Positions 47,016 through 55,906 of a stretch of DNA of 64,000 nt are shown one piece after another. Numbering within the stretch: the first letter of the stretch is position 1; each line of letters opens with the position of its first letter. The notes below the pieces were generated by a model. It searched no databases, had not been told where the DNA came from, and saw nothing but the letters and a program-made list of their open reading frames with translations. Origin of the DNA: Erythrobacter sp. (GTDB lineage: Bacteria > Pseudomonadota > Alphaproteobacteria > Sphingomonadales > Sphingomonadaceae); assembly GCA_024642335.1 (NCBI GenBank), contig JAHEBH010000006.1, forward strand, positions 1 to 64,000. The letters are read 5' to 3'. The translations under genes and the position numbers were made by a program.

Positions 47016-48116
47016 TCAAGCGGCAAGCGAGACGCGGCCCCCGGCATGGCGTTCAAGACGGCCGATTATCTCCAGCTCCAGCAACGCCATATGGACCGCA
47101 CCCGTGGGCTGGCCGCTTTGGCGCACGATCTCGTCCACGGATACGGGCGCGGTGGTCAGAAGGCTGGCAATATCGGTACTGTCCACAGCACCCTCATCCA
47201 GGCCGATTTCGTAATCGAAGCCAGGCTGCGCTTCGCGGAATGTCGATTGCGGAGTGCCGTCGAAGCCGGAGAGCAGCTCGACCACATCCTGTGGCGATTG
47301 CACCAGTACCGCCCCTTCACGGATCAGCTTGTTGCACCCTTCGCTGCGCGGTTCGAGCGGGGAGCCGGGAATGGCCATGACCTCCCTCCCCATCTCGCCC
47401 GCCAGCCGCGCGGTGATGAGCGAACCACTCTTGGGAGCAGCTTCCACCACCAGCGTGCCAGCAGAGAGGCCGGCAATGATCCGGTTGCGCTTGGGGAACA
47501 GCTGGCCGCGCGGTTCAGTGCCCGGTGGCTCCTCCGCAATCAGCAGGCCCTCTCTCGCAACACGTTCCTGCAATTCTGCGTGCTGCGGGGGATAGGCAAT
47601 ATCGATCCCGCTGGCGATGACGCCGATGGTTGATGGCAAAGCGCCTTCATGGGCCGCACCGTCGATGCCGCGGGCCAGGCCGGACACCACGCAAAAACCC
47701 TCCGCTGCCAGTGCAGCCGAAAAATCGCGCGCCAGCTTGACCGCGGCGGCGGAGGAATTGCGCGCACCCACAATCGCGACACAGGGACGCCGCGCCAGCG
47801 ACAGGTCGCCGCGCACAGTCAGGATCGGCGGTGCGCCCTCAATCTGTCCGAGCATGGCGGGATAATCTGCCATGTCGTGGAAGAGATAGCGCGCACCCGC
47901 CTTGCGAACGGCGCCGATCTCGGCCTCGATCGTGGCCTGCGGGGCAGCGCGGTACTGGCGTTTCCCGCGCGCGGCGAGATCGGGCAGCGCCTCCAATGCC
48001 GCCTGCGCAGTGCCGAAACGGGCGAGGAGCTGGCGATAGCTGACCGGCCCGATATTGGGCGAGCGAAGCAGGCGGATGCGGGCAAACGCCTCGTCCTGGT
48101 CCAGCGGCGCGATCAC
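47016..48116 (-). CDS. dprA: DNA-processing protein DprA
   Basis: The product is 366 aa. It loads RecA on incoming single-stranded DNA during natural transformation. The Rossmann-like DprA core carries VAIVGARNSSAAAVKLARDF and FCVVSGLARGIDGAAHEGAL, and IPGSPLEPRSEGCNKLIREGA is the standard C-terminal signature. A winged-helix-like tail (about residues 300-366) follows. The start is GTG 48116, overlapping the plsY stop as GTGA. No competence pilus genes are in this window. Confidence 0.94.
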   Translation of the reverse strand: MIAPLDQDEAFARIRLLRSPNIGPVSYRQLLARFGTAQAALEALPDLAARGKRQYRAAPQATIEAEIGAVRKAGARYLFHDMADYPAMLGQIEGAPPILTVRGDLSLARRPCVAIVGARNSSAAAVKLARDFSAALAAEGFCVVSGLARGIDGAAHEGALPSTIGVIASGIDIAYPPQHAELQERVAREGLLIAEEPPGTEPRGQLFPKRNRIIAGLSAGTLVVEAAPKSGSLITARLAGEMGREVMAIPGSPLEPRSEGCNKLIREGAVLVQSPQDVVELLSGFDGTPQSTFREAQPGFDYEIGLDEGAVDSTDIASLLTTAPVSVDEIVRQSGQPTGAVHMALLELEIIGRLERHAGGRVSLAA

Positions 48117-48712
48117 TTCTTGCTGCCGAGCCTGGGTTCCTCACCCTTCAGCAGGCGGGCAATATTGGCACGGTGCAGCCAGGTCACGAGTATGGCAATC
48201 ACCCCCAGCACAGGCACGAATTCCGTGTGACCGAGGAAACCAGCCGCGATCATGGAAGCAAAGACCGCGCTCATCCCGGCGACCGAACTGATGCGGAAGA
48301 TGGCCAGCACGGCAAGCCACACACCCGCATAGGCCAGACCAATGGGTGAGGCGATGCCAAAGGCAACGCCCGCATTTGTCGCCACGCCCTTGCCGCCCTT
48401 GAACTTCAGCCAGACTGGGAAGCAATGCCCCAGCAGGGCACCCAAAGCCGCTGCAGCAATGGGAGAGGTTGCCAGCCCGTCATGCGGGAAAAGGTGCCAG
48501 GCGAGGAAAATGGTCGCCCAGCCCTTGCCCAGATCGAGCAGCAGGGTTGCCGCCGCCAGCCCCTTCTTGCCGGTACGCAGGACGTTGGTCGCGCCGATAT
48601 TGCCGCTGCCGATCTTGCGGATATCGCCCTGCCCGGCCGCCAGAGACAGCAACAAGCCGAATGGGACAGAGCCGAGCGCGTAGCCCAGCAAGAGAGCGTA
48701 AAGCCAATCCAT
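48113..48712 (-). CDS. plsY: Acyl-phosphate glycerol-3-phosphate acyltransferase PlsY
   Basis: The product is 199 aa, an integral membrane enzyme that adds the first acyl chain to glycerol-3-phosphate from acyl-phosphate. GSVPFGLLLSLAAG and IGSGNIGATNVLRTGKKG are the hallmark motifs, followed by LGHCFPVWLKFKGGKGVATNAG. I chose ATG 48712 (MDWLYALLLGYALGS), eight codons inside the ORF-track start. Its stop overlaps the dprA GTG, so membrane-lipid synthesis and dprA are co-transcribed. It is divergent from murI. Confidence 0.95.
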   Translation of the reverse strand: MDWLYALLLGYALGSVPFGLLLSLAAGQGDIRKIGSGNIGATNVLRTGKKGLAAATLLLDLGKGWATIFLAWHLFPHDGLATSPIAAAALGALLGHCFPVWLKFKGGKGVATNAGVAFGIASPIGLAYAGVWLAVLAIFRISSVAGMSAVFASMIAAGFLGHTEFVPVLGVIAILVTWLHRANIARLLKGEEPRLGSKK

Positions 48713-48826
48713 GACGCTGTTACATAGCGCCTCCAATCGCGATTGGCAGGTGGAAAATCATCCACTTGCGATGCTTGGCGTGTCCCTCGCTTGACGCCCA
48801 ATCGTCGCTCGGCCATCTCCGCTCGG

Positions 48827-49624
48827 ATGGTCGAGCCTTCCGCCCCAATCCTGATCTTCGATTCCGGCGTCGGCGGACTGACGGTGCTGGCGGAGCTTCG
48901 CAAGGTCTTGCCCGACGCGCCGGTCATCTACGTCGCCGACAGGGCTGCCCTGCCCTATGGCGACAAGAGCGAGGCCGAGATTGCCGCGCGGGTTTGCGGG
49001 CTGCTGGGACGCCTCGCCGAACGTTATCACCCGCGCCTGATCTGTATTGCCTGCAATACCGCGTCCACCATCGCGCTGGGCATGGTGCGCGATGTGCTGG
49101 AAACGCCGGTGGTCGGAACGGTGCCCGCCATCAAACCTGCAGCAGAACTGAGCAAGACCGGTGTCATCGGCCTGCTTGGCACCAAGGCGACCATCCGCCA
49201 GACCTATGTCGACAATCTCGAAGCAGAGTTTGCCACCGGAAAGTCCCTGCTGCGCCATGCCGCACCCGAGCTGGTTGGTGCGGCGGAAGACAAGCTGCGC
49301 GGGGTTGCGCCGGATCCAGCGATCTTTGCCAAGGCCGCAGAGGGATTGCGCAGCCAGCCGGGGGGAGAGAAAATCGATACGGTCGTGCTCGCATGCACAC
49401 ATTTCCCCTTGCTGGCAGAGGAATTGGGCGCAGCTTTCGGCGGACAGGTGAATTTTGTTGATGGAGCGCAAGGCATTGCCCGCCGCATAGCCTATCTCAC
49501 GCAAGGTCAGTCATTCGACCGGCAAGGTGATGATTTTGCAATAGTGACAGGAAATGACAGCGATAATCCCGCCTTGCTCGAAGCGCTCCGGCATTATGGA
49601 ATTGGCAGAATTCAACGGCTTTAA
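48827..49624 (+). CDS. murI: Glutamate racemase
   Basis: The product is 265 aa. It makes D-glutamate for peptidoglycan. The N-terminal [19 protein letters not shown], first catalytic Cys in [12 protein letters not shown] and second in [14 protein letters not shown] are intact. I chose ATG 48827 ([14 protein letters not shown]); the ORF-track start adds 28 unlikely residues. It is divergent from plsY across 114 bp and lies directly upstream of hemA on the same strand. Confidence 0.96.
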   Translation: MVEPSAPILIFDSGVGGLTVLAELRKVLPDAPVIYVADRAALPYGDKSEAEIAARVCGLLGRLAERYHPRLICIACNTASTIALGMVRDVLETPVVGTVPAIKPAAELSKTGVIGLLGTKATIRQTYVDNLEAEFATGKSLLRHAAPELVGAAEDKLRGVAPDPAIFAKAAEGLRSQPGGEKIDTVVLACTHFPLLAEELGAAFGGQVNFVDGAQGIARRIAYLTQGQSFDRQGDDFAIVTGNDSDNPALLEALRHYGIGRIQRL

Positions 49625-49730
49625 TGCGAATCGCTCGCAAACTCTGCACTTCCAACACGAGGCCGGATTGATTAAGTCCGCCAGAACTCGAGGCCGCGAT
49701 TCTGGAAGCGGTGCAGAACGGACAAGAACG

Positions 49731-50951
49731 CTGAATTACGACCAGATCTTCGACCAGGCCATCGACCGTCTGCATAGCGAAGGGCGCTATCGCGTCTTCA
49801 TCGATATCCTGCGCAACAAAGGCGCATTCCCCAATGCGCGTTGCTTTGCCGGACATAACGGGCCGAAGCCGATCACCGTGTGGTGTTCGAACGACTACCT
49901 CGCCATGGGCCAGCACCCCAAGGTTATCGCCGCCATGGAAGAGGCGCTCAACGATGTTGGCGCGGGTTCGGGCGGCACACGCAATATCGGCGGCAACACC
50001 CATTACCATATCCAGCTGGAAGAAGAGCTGGCGGATTTGCACGGCAAGGAAGCCGCGCTGCTGTTCACCAGCGGCTATGTCTCCAACGATGCGACCTTGT
50101 CCACGCTCGCCAAGCTGCTGCCCGGCTGCGTGATCTTTTCCGACGAACTGAACCACGCCAGCATGATCGCAGGCATCCGTAATTCAGGCTGCGAAAAGCG
50201 CATCTTCCGCCACAATGACGTGGCGCATCTGGAAGAACTGCTCGCCAGCGAAGACCCCGATTGCCCCAAGCTGATCGCTTTCGAGAGCGTCTATTCGATG
50301 GATGGCGACGTCGCCCCGATCCATGCGCTGTGCGATCTGGCCGAGAAGTACAACGCGCTGACCTATATTGACGAGGTCCACGCGGTCGGCATGTATGGCG
50401 CGCGCGGCGGAGGCATTTCGGAACGGGACGAAGCGGCCCACCGCATCGACCTGATCGAAGGCACGCTGGGCAAGGCCTTTGGCGTGATGGGCGGCTATGT
50501 CGCATCGAGCAGGAAGGTAATCGACTGCATCCGTTCCTATGCCCCCGGCTTCATCTTCACCACCTCGCTCAGCCCCGTGCTGGTCGCAGGCGTCCTCGCT
50601 TCGGTTCGTCACCTGAAGCAGTCGAGCGTCGAGCGTGAAGGCCAGCAGGCTTCCGCAGCCATGCTGAAGCAGAAGTTCCGCGATGCAGGCCTGCCGGTGA
50701 TGGATTCCACCACCCATATCGTTCCGCTGATGGTGGGCGATCCGGTGCGTGCCAAGAAGATCAGTGACATCCTTCTCGCCGAATACGGCGTCTATGTGCA
50801 GCCCATCAATTTCCCCACTGTTCCCCGCGGTACAGAGCGCCTGCGCTTCACGCCAGGCCCATCGCACACCGAGACGATGATGCAGGAACTGACAGAGGCT
50901 TTGGTGGAAATCTGGGACCGCATGGAACTCGAACTGCGCAAGGCAGCCTGA
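49731..50951 (+). CDS. hemA: 5-aminolevulinate synthase (ALAS), unusual start
   Basis: The product is about 406 aa from this start, matching alphaproteobacterial HemA of roughly 405-409 aa. It condenses glycine and succinyl-CoA to ALA (the C4/Shemin route). The PLP Lys is in [15 protein letters not shown], and [11 protein letters not shown]-like [18 protein letters not shown] is present. Homologs start MNYDQIFDQ; here the codon before AATTAC is CTG. In-frame alternatives are TTG 49668 or ATG 49596, the latter overlapping murI. Weak GGA lies 8 nt before the CTG. Gene identity is secure; the start is not. Confidence 0.93.
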   Translation: MNYDQIFDQAIDRLHSEGRYRVFIDILRNKGAFPNARCFAGHNGPKPITVWCSNDYLAMGQHPKVIAAMEEALNDVGAGSGGTRNIGGNTHYHIQLEEELADLHGKEAALLFTSGYVSNDATLSTLAKLLPGCVIFSDELNHASMIAGIRNSGCEKRIFRHNDVAHLEELLASEDPDCPKLIAFESVYSMDGDVAPIHALCDLAEKYNALTYIDEVHAVGMYGARGGGISERDEAAHRIDLIEGTLGKAFGVMGGYVASSRKVIDCIRSYAPGFIFTTSLSPVLVAGVLASVRHLKQSSVEREGQQASAAMLKQKFRDAGLPVMDSTTHIVPLMVGDPVRAKKISDILLAEYGVYVQPINFPTVPRGTERLRFTPGPSHTETMMQELTEALVEIWDRMELELRKAA

Positions 50952-50987
50952 GATTTCGTCAAACAAATACCCATCGACTTCCGTCGG

Positions 50988-51002
50988 TTAGGACGATCTT
51001 AA
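50988..51002 (+). promoter_or_regulatory. Near-consensus CtrA site upstream of the GGDEF-EAL gene
   Basis: GGTTAG-GACGATC-TTAA matches TTAA-N7-TTAA with one mismatch, 62 bp upstream of the gene's GTG. CtrA boxes control many c-di-GMP and motility genes in alphaproteobacteria. Occupancy is not shown. Confidence 0.45.
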
Positions 51003-51063
51003 GCATATTTGCATACGCCCGAGCGTGAAAGCCGCTTGATCGAAGTGGCCTGCAGGAAGGTTT

Positions 51064-53265
51064 GTGTCCCAAATGAAGGGCTTGCTGGGCAAATTTGTCA
51101 CGACTGGTGCGGGTGATTCAGCCGCCGAGGATCCCTTTTATCTCGACAATACCGCACGTCTTGCCCTGCTCGACGATTATGAACGCACTGGCCTCGCCTG
51201 GATCTGGGCGACGGACACCGAAGGGCGTCTGATCTACGTTTCCCCGCACGCCAAGGAGCAGCTCGGAAACGATCCGATGGAACTGTTCCAGAAGCAGATG
51301 TGCGAGATCTTCGAGACTGACCCTGACAATTCCGATCGCACCGACCGTTCGCTCAATTTCAAGCTCAAGGCCCGGAACAAGATTAGCGACCTTCCCGTGC
51401 GCTTCGCCAAGCTGATGCGCGTTGGGCGGAAAGAGGAACGCTGGTGGTCGCTTTCCGGCAATCCCAAGTTTGATGCTGGCGGCAAGTTTCACGGATATCG
51501 CGGCAGCGCACGTGATGTCACGGCGGAATACCTGCGACAGCGCGAAGACTCGCGCCTTGCCGAATATGATTCGCTGACGGGCCTTTCCAACCGCCACCGC
51601 ATGGGCAAGCGGCTCGATTCCATTCTGGCTGCCTACAAGACCGCCAAACGCTCCTGCGCGCTGATGATGCTCGACCTCGACCGGTTCAAGCAGGTCAACG
51701 ATACGATGGGCCACCAGGCCGGTGACGACCTGCTGAAGGAAGCTGCATCCCGCGTCCTGGCCGTCGTCGGCGACCAGGGCGAAGTGGGTCGCCTCGGCGG
51801 TGACGAATTCCAGGTGATCCTTCCAGACATGGATGACCGCGGCAAACTGGGCCAGCTCGCCGAAAAGATCATCAAGATCGTTTCCCAGCCCTATCCGATC
51901 GACGGCAAGCGCGCGGTGATCGGCACCAGTGTGGGCATGGCCATCGCACCCTATGACGGAATCGAGAGCGAAGACCTGACCCATTCCGCCGACCTTGCGC
52001 TCTATGCCGCAAAGAATGGCGGACGCGGGCAATATCGCTTCTATGCCGCAGACCTGAAGGACGAAGAAGAAGAGCGCGCCCACTTGCTGGACGATCTGCG
52101 AGAAGCTTTGGCCCAGGATCAGCTTGAACTGCATTACCAGCCGGTGGTGCGGGTCAAGGACGACATGGTCATCGGCTTCGAGGCGCTCATGCGCTGGGAA
52201 CATCCGGAACGCGGCTTTGTCAGCCCCGGCCTGTTTATCCCGGTTGCGGAGGACTCGAGCCTGATCAACAATCTGGGTGAATGGGCACTGCGCCGGGCAT
52301 GCGAAGACGCCGTACAATGGCCCAGTTCGGTCAGGGTAGCAGTGAACGTTTCCGCCGCCCAGTTCCGTCACAACGGGTTTCTGTCCACTGTCACCAATGC
52401 GCTGGCGCAAAGTGGGCTTGATCCGGACAGGCTGGAGCTGGAACTTACCGAAAGCGTGTTCATGGGCGACAGCGAAACGGTCGACGAACTGTTCCAATCG
52501 CTGAAGAAACTCGGCGTTCGCCTGGCGCTGGACGATTTCGGCACCGGCTACTCTTCGTTGAGCTATTTGCGTTCTGCCCCCTTCGACAAGATCAAGGTGG
52601 ACAAGAGCTTTGTCGATACCTGTACCCACAAGGACCAGAACAGCGCAAAGATCATTGCCGCCATCATTGGCCTGTCCAACGCGCTGGGCATGGAAACCAC
52701 GGTGGAAGGTGTCGAGGCTTTCGACCAGCTGGAACTGGTCCGATCGAAGGGTGCCAAGCTGGTCCAGGGATGGATCTACTCAAAGGCACTGCCCAACCAG
52801 AAATGCATCGAAGGCATGGCTTCCGGTGAGTTCCGCATCAAACCCGACGGTCCGATGAAATACCGCTCGGAACGTCGCTCGGTTTTCCGCAGGATTGGAG
52901 TCATTCACGAAGACCACCGCTACGATGCCGTGATGAGGGACTTGTCCTCGACAGGTGCCAGCTTGGAAGGCTTGCTGGGCGTCCCCGAAGGCACAGGCCT
53001 GGTGCTGGATCTTGGCGCTGGCCAGCTGGTTGTCTGTTCGGTCCTGCGGTCCGATGGAGCGATGATCGGCGTCGAATTCGAGACGCCGCTGGTCAAGGAC
53101 GGCGCAGGCGGCCTGGTCACGCGCTACCGCGTTTCACCCTATGCCCTTGCCGCGGCCGGCATGCCTCTCGCCGCGCTTCCGCCGGGCAACTATCCGCTTG
53201 CTCAATCGATCGGCCAGTCGGGCAGCAAGCCGCTCTTCATGGAAGTTGCCGTCTCGCGCGCGTAG
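51064..53265 (+). CDS. PAS-GGDEF-EAL-PilZ c-di-GMP signalling protein
   Basis: The product is 733 aa. A PAS-like domain (about 25-150) precedes a GGDEF domain with RLGGDEFQV, an EAL domain (GFEALMRWEHPE, ELTESVF, DDFGTGYSSLSYL, TVEGVE) and a PilZ-like end with RSERRSVFRR and MRDLSSTGASLEG. Both catalytic motifs look intact, so it may synthesise or hydrolyse c-di-GMP. The RxxD inhibitory site before GGDEF appears absent (VVGD there). No transmembrane helix is seen. The start is GTG 51064 with AGGA upstream; ATG 51073 is possible. Confidence 0.93.
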   Translation: MSQMKGLLGKFVTTGAGDSAAEDPFYLDNTARLALLDDYERTGLAWIWATDTEGRLIYVSPHAKEQLGNDPMELFQKQMCEIFETDPDNSDRTDRSLNFKLKARNKISDLPVRFAKLMRVGRKEERWWSLSGNPKFDAGGKFHGYRGSARDVTAEYLRQREDSRLAEYDSLTGLSNRHRMGKRLDSILAAYKTAKRSCALMMLDLDRFKQVNDTMGHQAGDDLLKEAASRVLAVVGDQGEVGRLGGDEFQVILPDMDDRGKLGQLAEKIIKIVSQPYPIDGKRAVIGTSVGMAIAPYDGIESEDLTHSADLALYAAKNGGRGQYRFYAADLKDEEEERAHLLDDLREALAQDQLELHYQPVVRVKDDMVIGFEALMRWEHPERGFVSPGLFIPVAEDSSLINNLGEWALRRACEDAVQWPSSVRVAVNVSAAQFRHNGFLSTVTNALAQSGLDPDRLELELTESVFMGDSETVDELFQSLKKLGVRLALDDFGTGYSSLSYLRSAPFDKIKVDKSFVDTCTHKDQNSAKIIAAIIGLSNALGMETTVEGVEAFDQLELVRSKGAKLVQGWIYSKALPNQKCIEGMASGEFRIKPDGPMKYRSERRSVFRRIGVIHEDHRYDAVMRDLSSTGASLEGLLGVPEGTGLVLDLGAGQLVVCSVLRSDGAMIGVEFETPLVKDGAGGLVTRYRVSPYALAAAGMPLAALPPGNYPLAQSIGQSGSKPLFMEVAVSRA

Positions 53266-53287
53266 CCAACTTCTTTCCGGCGGCAAT

Positions 53288-53301
53288 CTGATCAAGATCA
53301 A
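53288..53301 (+). promoter_or_regulatory. FNR/FixK-type box upstream of the cytochrome
   Basis: CTGAT-CAAG-ATCAA differs from the consensus TTGAT-N4-ATCAA by one base. It lies 84 bp upstream of the cytochrome ATG, compatible with a class II promoter at about -40. This suggests oxygen- or NO-responsive control by an FNR/FixK/Dnr-type regulator. Confidence 0.5.
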
Positions 53302-53385
53302 TGCGGGAGACCACGATCCACGCAATCCTCCCACGGTGTCAGGATGCCCGTCCGGCATTCTCACCTTGGAAAGAGGAGGATTACC

Positions 53386-53928
53386 ATGAAGAGGATCCCG
53401 TCACCGTTCACTGCATCTCTCGCCGCTCTGGCGCTTGTCGGCTGCAACCAGGCCGCTGAAGCACCGGCAGACGATGCAGCCGCATCAGCCGGCCTGCAGT
53501 CGCTGCCAATCAGCATCAATGCCACCATGGTGGGGATAACCGACCAGTCGGCCGACTTCATCTGGGCAGTCGGCAATGGCGACTTGCCGCGCGATGACCA
53601 TGACTGGGACCAGGTCAGGGGTGCAGCCTACGACATGATCCTGACAGGCCAGATCATCAAGATTCCCGGAACAGGAGAGTTCGACGCGCAGTGGGCCGCA
53701 AATGCCGACTGGCAGGGCCATGCAGACGAGTTGACGCGGATTGGTCAGGACGCACTTCCATTGGCCGAAGCGAAGTCCGAAGATGTCGAAGCATGGCGAG
53801 CCATTGGCGATCGCCTGGTCGGGAACTGTCTCGCCTGCCACGAATTGTTCAAGCCCGAAGTGCCCAGCCAGGGCATCCTTCACGAGGGCACTGAACGTGA
53901 ATCACGCGGAATCAGCATTTTCGATTGA
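53386..53928 (+). CDS. c-type cytochrome lipoprotein, c'-like
   Basis: The product is 180 aa. Lipobox ALVGCNQ marks a lipoprotein with the Cys near residue 19. The haem-binding CLACHELFKP lies near the C-terminus (about residue 160), as in cytochrome c'/c556 four-helix proteins, rather than near the N-terminus as in class I cytochromes. A single haem is expected on the periplasmic side. Family members can bind NO or accept electrons; no axial Met is obvious. ATG 53386 has AGAGGAGG about 6 nt upstream. An FNR-type box lies upstream. Confidence 0.85.
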   Translation: MKRIPSPFTASLAALALVGCNQAAEAPADDAAASAGLQSLPISINATMVGITDQSADFIWAVGNGDLPRDDHDWDQVRGAAYDMILTGQIIKIPGTGEFDAQWAANADWQGHADELTRIGQDALPLAEAKSEDVEAWRAIGDRLVGNCLACHELFKPEVPSQGILHEGTERESRGISIFD

Positions 53929-53936
53929 GCCGGGCA

Positions 53937-53960
53937 GCGGGCCGGCGTTCGACGGCCCGC
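53937..53960. terminator. GC-rich inverted repeat between convergent genes
   Basis: GCGGGCCG and CGGCCCGC form an 8-bp stem around 8 nt, just after the cytochrome stop and before the decarboxylase stop. It lacks T-runs, so it may act as a weak bidirectional terminator. Confidence 0.45.
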
Positions 53961-53976
53961 CTCCTAGGCATTCCGG

Positions 53977-55188
53977 TCAGCGAAGGCTGACGACGTTGTC
54001 GCTTTCGCGCGGATCGGCGCGATCGCCACGATAGAGGCTGGACATGGGTTCATCTTCGACGATGAAGCCCTGCGTCGCGCCAAAACCGTTGAACCGCGTC
54101 TGCATCGCCGCACCATAGGCGCCCAGCATGCCGATCTCGATGTAATCGCCTGCCTGGATATCCTCGGGCAGGAGGAACGGGCCCTTCATGTAGTCGGCAT
54201 CGTCACAGGTCGGGCCGTAGAACGAAAACTCCGCCTGCGGCTGGATCAGATCGTCTTCCAGCGCGACAACCGGGAAACGCCAGTCGACATGCGCCGCATC
54301 GAACAGCGCGCCATAGGCACCGTCATTGATGTAGAGCTCATCTCCGCGGCGCTTCTCGACCTTGACGATCAGGCTTGAATATTCGGCGCAAAGCGCGCGC
54401 CCCGGCTCACCCCAGAGCTCTGCCGAATAGGAAATCGGCAGCGATTCGAAATGCCGGTGGATCTGCGCAAAATAGTCTTCCATCGGTGCCGGATCGAGAC
54501 CCGGATAGATGCTCGGAAACCCGCCACCCACATCGATGATATCAACGGTCACGGCTGCTTCCGCAATGGCCGCGCGCACACGCTCCAGCGCCTGCACATA
54601 GGCAAAGGGCGTCATCGCCTGGCTGCCGACATGGAAACAGATGCCCAGCGCATCACAATGCTGGCGCGTGACCTGCAGCAGGGCCTTGGCATCGGCCAGG
54701 TCCACGCCGAATTTGGCGGCCAGCGACAATTCGGAATGTTCAGAGGACACGCGCAGGCGGACCAGCAGTTGCAGGTCTTCTGCAGCGTCTGTCGCGTCCA
54801 CGATCTTCTGCAGCTCTTCCAGCGTATCGAGGCTGAAGGTGCGCACACCGTGCTGGAAATAGGCTTCGCGAATGGCGCTTTTGGTCTTCACAGGGTGCAT
54901 GAAGCACAGCTTCGCCTGCGGCAGCACTTCGCGCACCATGCGCACTTCGGCAATCGAAGCGACATCGTAATGCGTGATGCCATTGTCCCACAGGATGCGC
55001 ACCAGATCGGGCGAAGGATTCGCCTTCACCGCATACATGGCCGTGCCAGGAAACTTCTCGGCAAAGAAACGCGCTGCGCGGGCCGCCGCGTGCGGGCGGT
55101 TCAGGATGACGGCTTCATCCGGCGCGATGGCGCCAACTACAGCCTTTGCGTCAGGAAAACGGTGCAACTCAAGGGACCCCCAAAACAT
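53977..55188 (-). CDS. Ornithine (possibly lysine/ornithine) decarboxylase, alanine-racemase fold
   Basis: The product is 403 aa, a group IV PLP decarboxylase. The PLP Lys is in MYAVKANPSPDLV near residue 53, the phosphate loop is DVGGGFPSIYPG, GEPGRAL is present, and YGPTCDDADYM carries the catalytic Cys. It converts ornithine to putrescine, possibly also lysine to cadaverine. The deoxyhypusine-synthase-like gene 1.7 kb away, separated by LemA and DUF3137, may use the putrescine. It is convergent with the cytochrome gene. Confidence 0.92.
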   Translation of the reverse strand: MFWGSLELHRFPDAKAVVGAIAPDEAVILNRPHAAARAARFFAEKFPGTAMYAVKANPSPDLVRILWDNGITHYDVASIAEVRMVREVLPQAKLCFMHPVKTKSAIREAYFQHGVRTFSLDTLEELQKIVDATDAAEDLQLLVRLRVSSEHSELSLAAKFGVDLADAKALLQVTRQHCDALGICFHVGSQAMTPFAYVQALERVRAAIAEAAVTVDIIDVGGGFPSIYPGLDPAPMEDYFAQIHRHFESLPISYSAELWGEPGRALCAEYSSLIVKVEKRRGDELYINDGAYGALFDAAHVDWRFPVVALEDDLIQPQAEFSFYGPTCDDADYMKGPFLLPEDIQAGDYIEIGMLGAYGAAMQTRFNGFGATQGFIVEDEPMSSLYRGDRADPRESDNVVSLR

Positions 55189-55281
55189 TACGAATCACAA
55201 GCTGCCTTGCGGTTGGAAGTCCCTTGGGGCAGCGGAAGGCGGCATATAGGACCACCAGTCCGCGATGCAAGAAAAAATCGG

Positions 55282-55830
55282 TCAAAATTTCACGTCGGGC
55301 ACAGCGTCCACCACGCCTTTTTCGCTGTCGTCCAGTTGATGGAAATCCGCCTCGCGAAAACCCAGCATTCCGGCAAACAACACTGCCGGAAAACTCTGGA
55401 TTCCCGTGTTGAAGCGCGAAACCGCAGCATTCAGCGCCCTTCGCGCGGCCGCAAGCTTGTCTTCCACATCGCCCAGCTCGCGCTGCAGTTCCTGGAAGTT
55501 GGCCGAAGCCTTGAGGTCGGGATAAGCCTCGCCAAGCGCCAGCAGGCCATCAAGCGCCATGCGCAGCTTTGCCTCGTCCTGTGAACTGAGCGAACCGTCG
55601 GCGGCCGCATTGCGCGCCGAAATCACCGCATCCAGCGTCTGTTGTTCATGCGCGGCGTAGCCCTTCACGATATTGACGAGGTTCGGGATCAGATCGTGCC
55701 GCTGTCGCAATTGCGCATCGATATCCGCCACGCCCTGGTTGACGTTCTGCCGCAGCGAGACGAGCCGGTTGTAGATACCTATGACCACGAAGGCCAAGAG
55801 GACGACGATGCCGATCAGAATCCATTCCAT
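55282..55830 (-). CDS. LemA family protein
   Basis: The product is 182 aa. A single N-terminal membrane helix (MEWILIGIVVLLAFVVIGI) precedes a coiled, helical domain with the family signature RQRHDLIPNLVNIVKGYAAHEQQTL. LemA proteins are membrane-anchored with an external helical bundle, role unclear. I chose ATG 55830 with AGGG 8 nt upstream rather than GTG 55839. It is divergent from the DUF3137 gene; this LemA/DUF3137 pairing is common. Confidence 0.93.
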   Translation of the reverse strand: MEWILIGIVVLLAFVVIGIYNRLVSLRQNVNQGVADIDAQLRQRHDLIPNLVNIVKGYAAHEQQTLDAVISARNAAADGSLSSQDEAKLRMALDGLLALGEAYPDLKASANFQELQRELGDVEDKLAAARRALNAAVSRFNTGIQSFPAVLFAGMLGFREADFHQLDDSEKGVVDAVPDVKF

Positions 55831-55906
55831 GAAGTTCACCCTACCCTATGCTTCTTGACCCAAAGTGTGCCATCAATGGCGTTGAACGCAAAGGGGAAAG
55901 CAGGAC

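Noticed and set aside
51118-52629. 503-aa minus-strand ORF
   Set aside because: Antisense to the GGDEF-EAL gene, whose motifs are intact.
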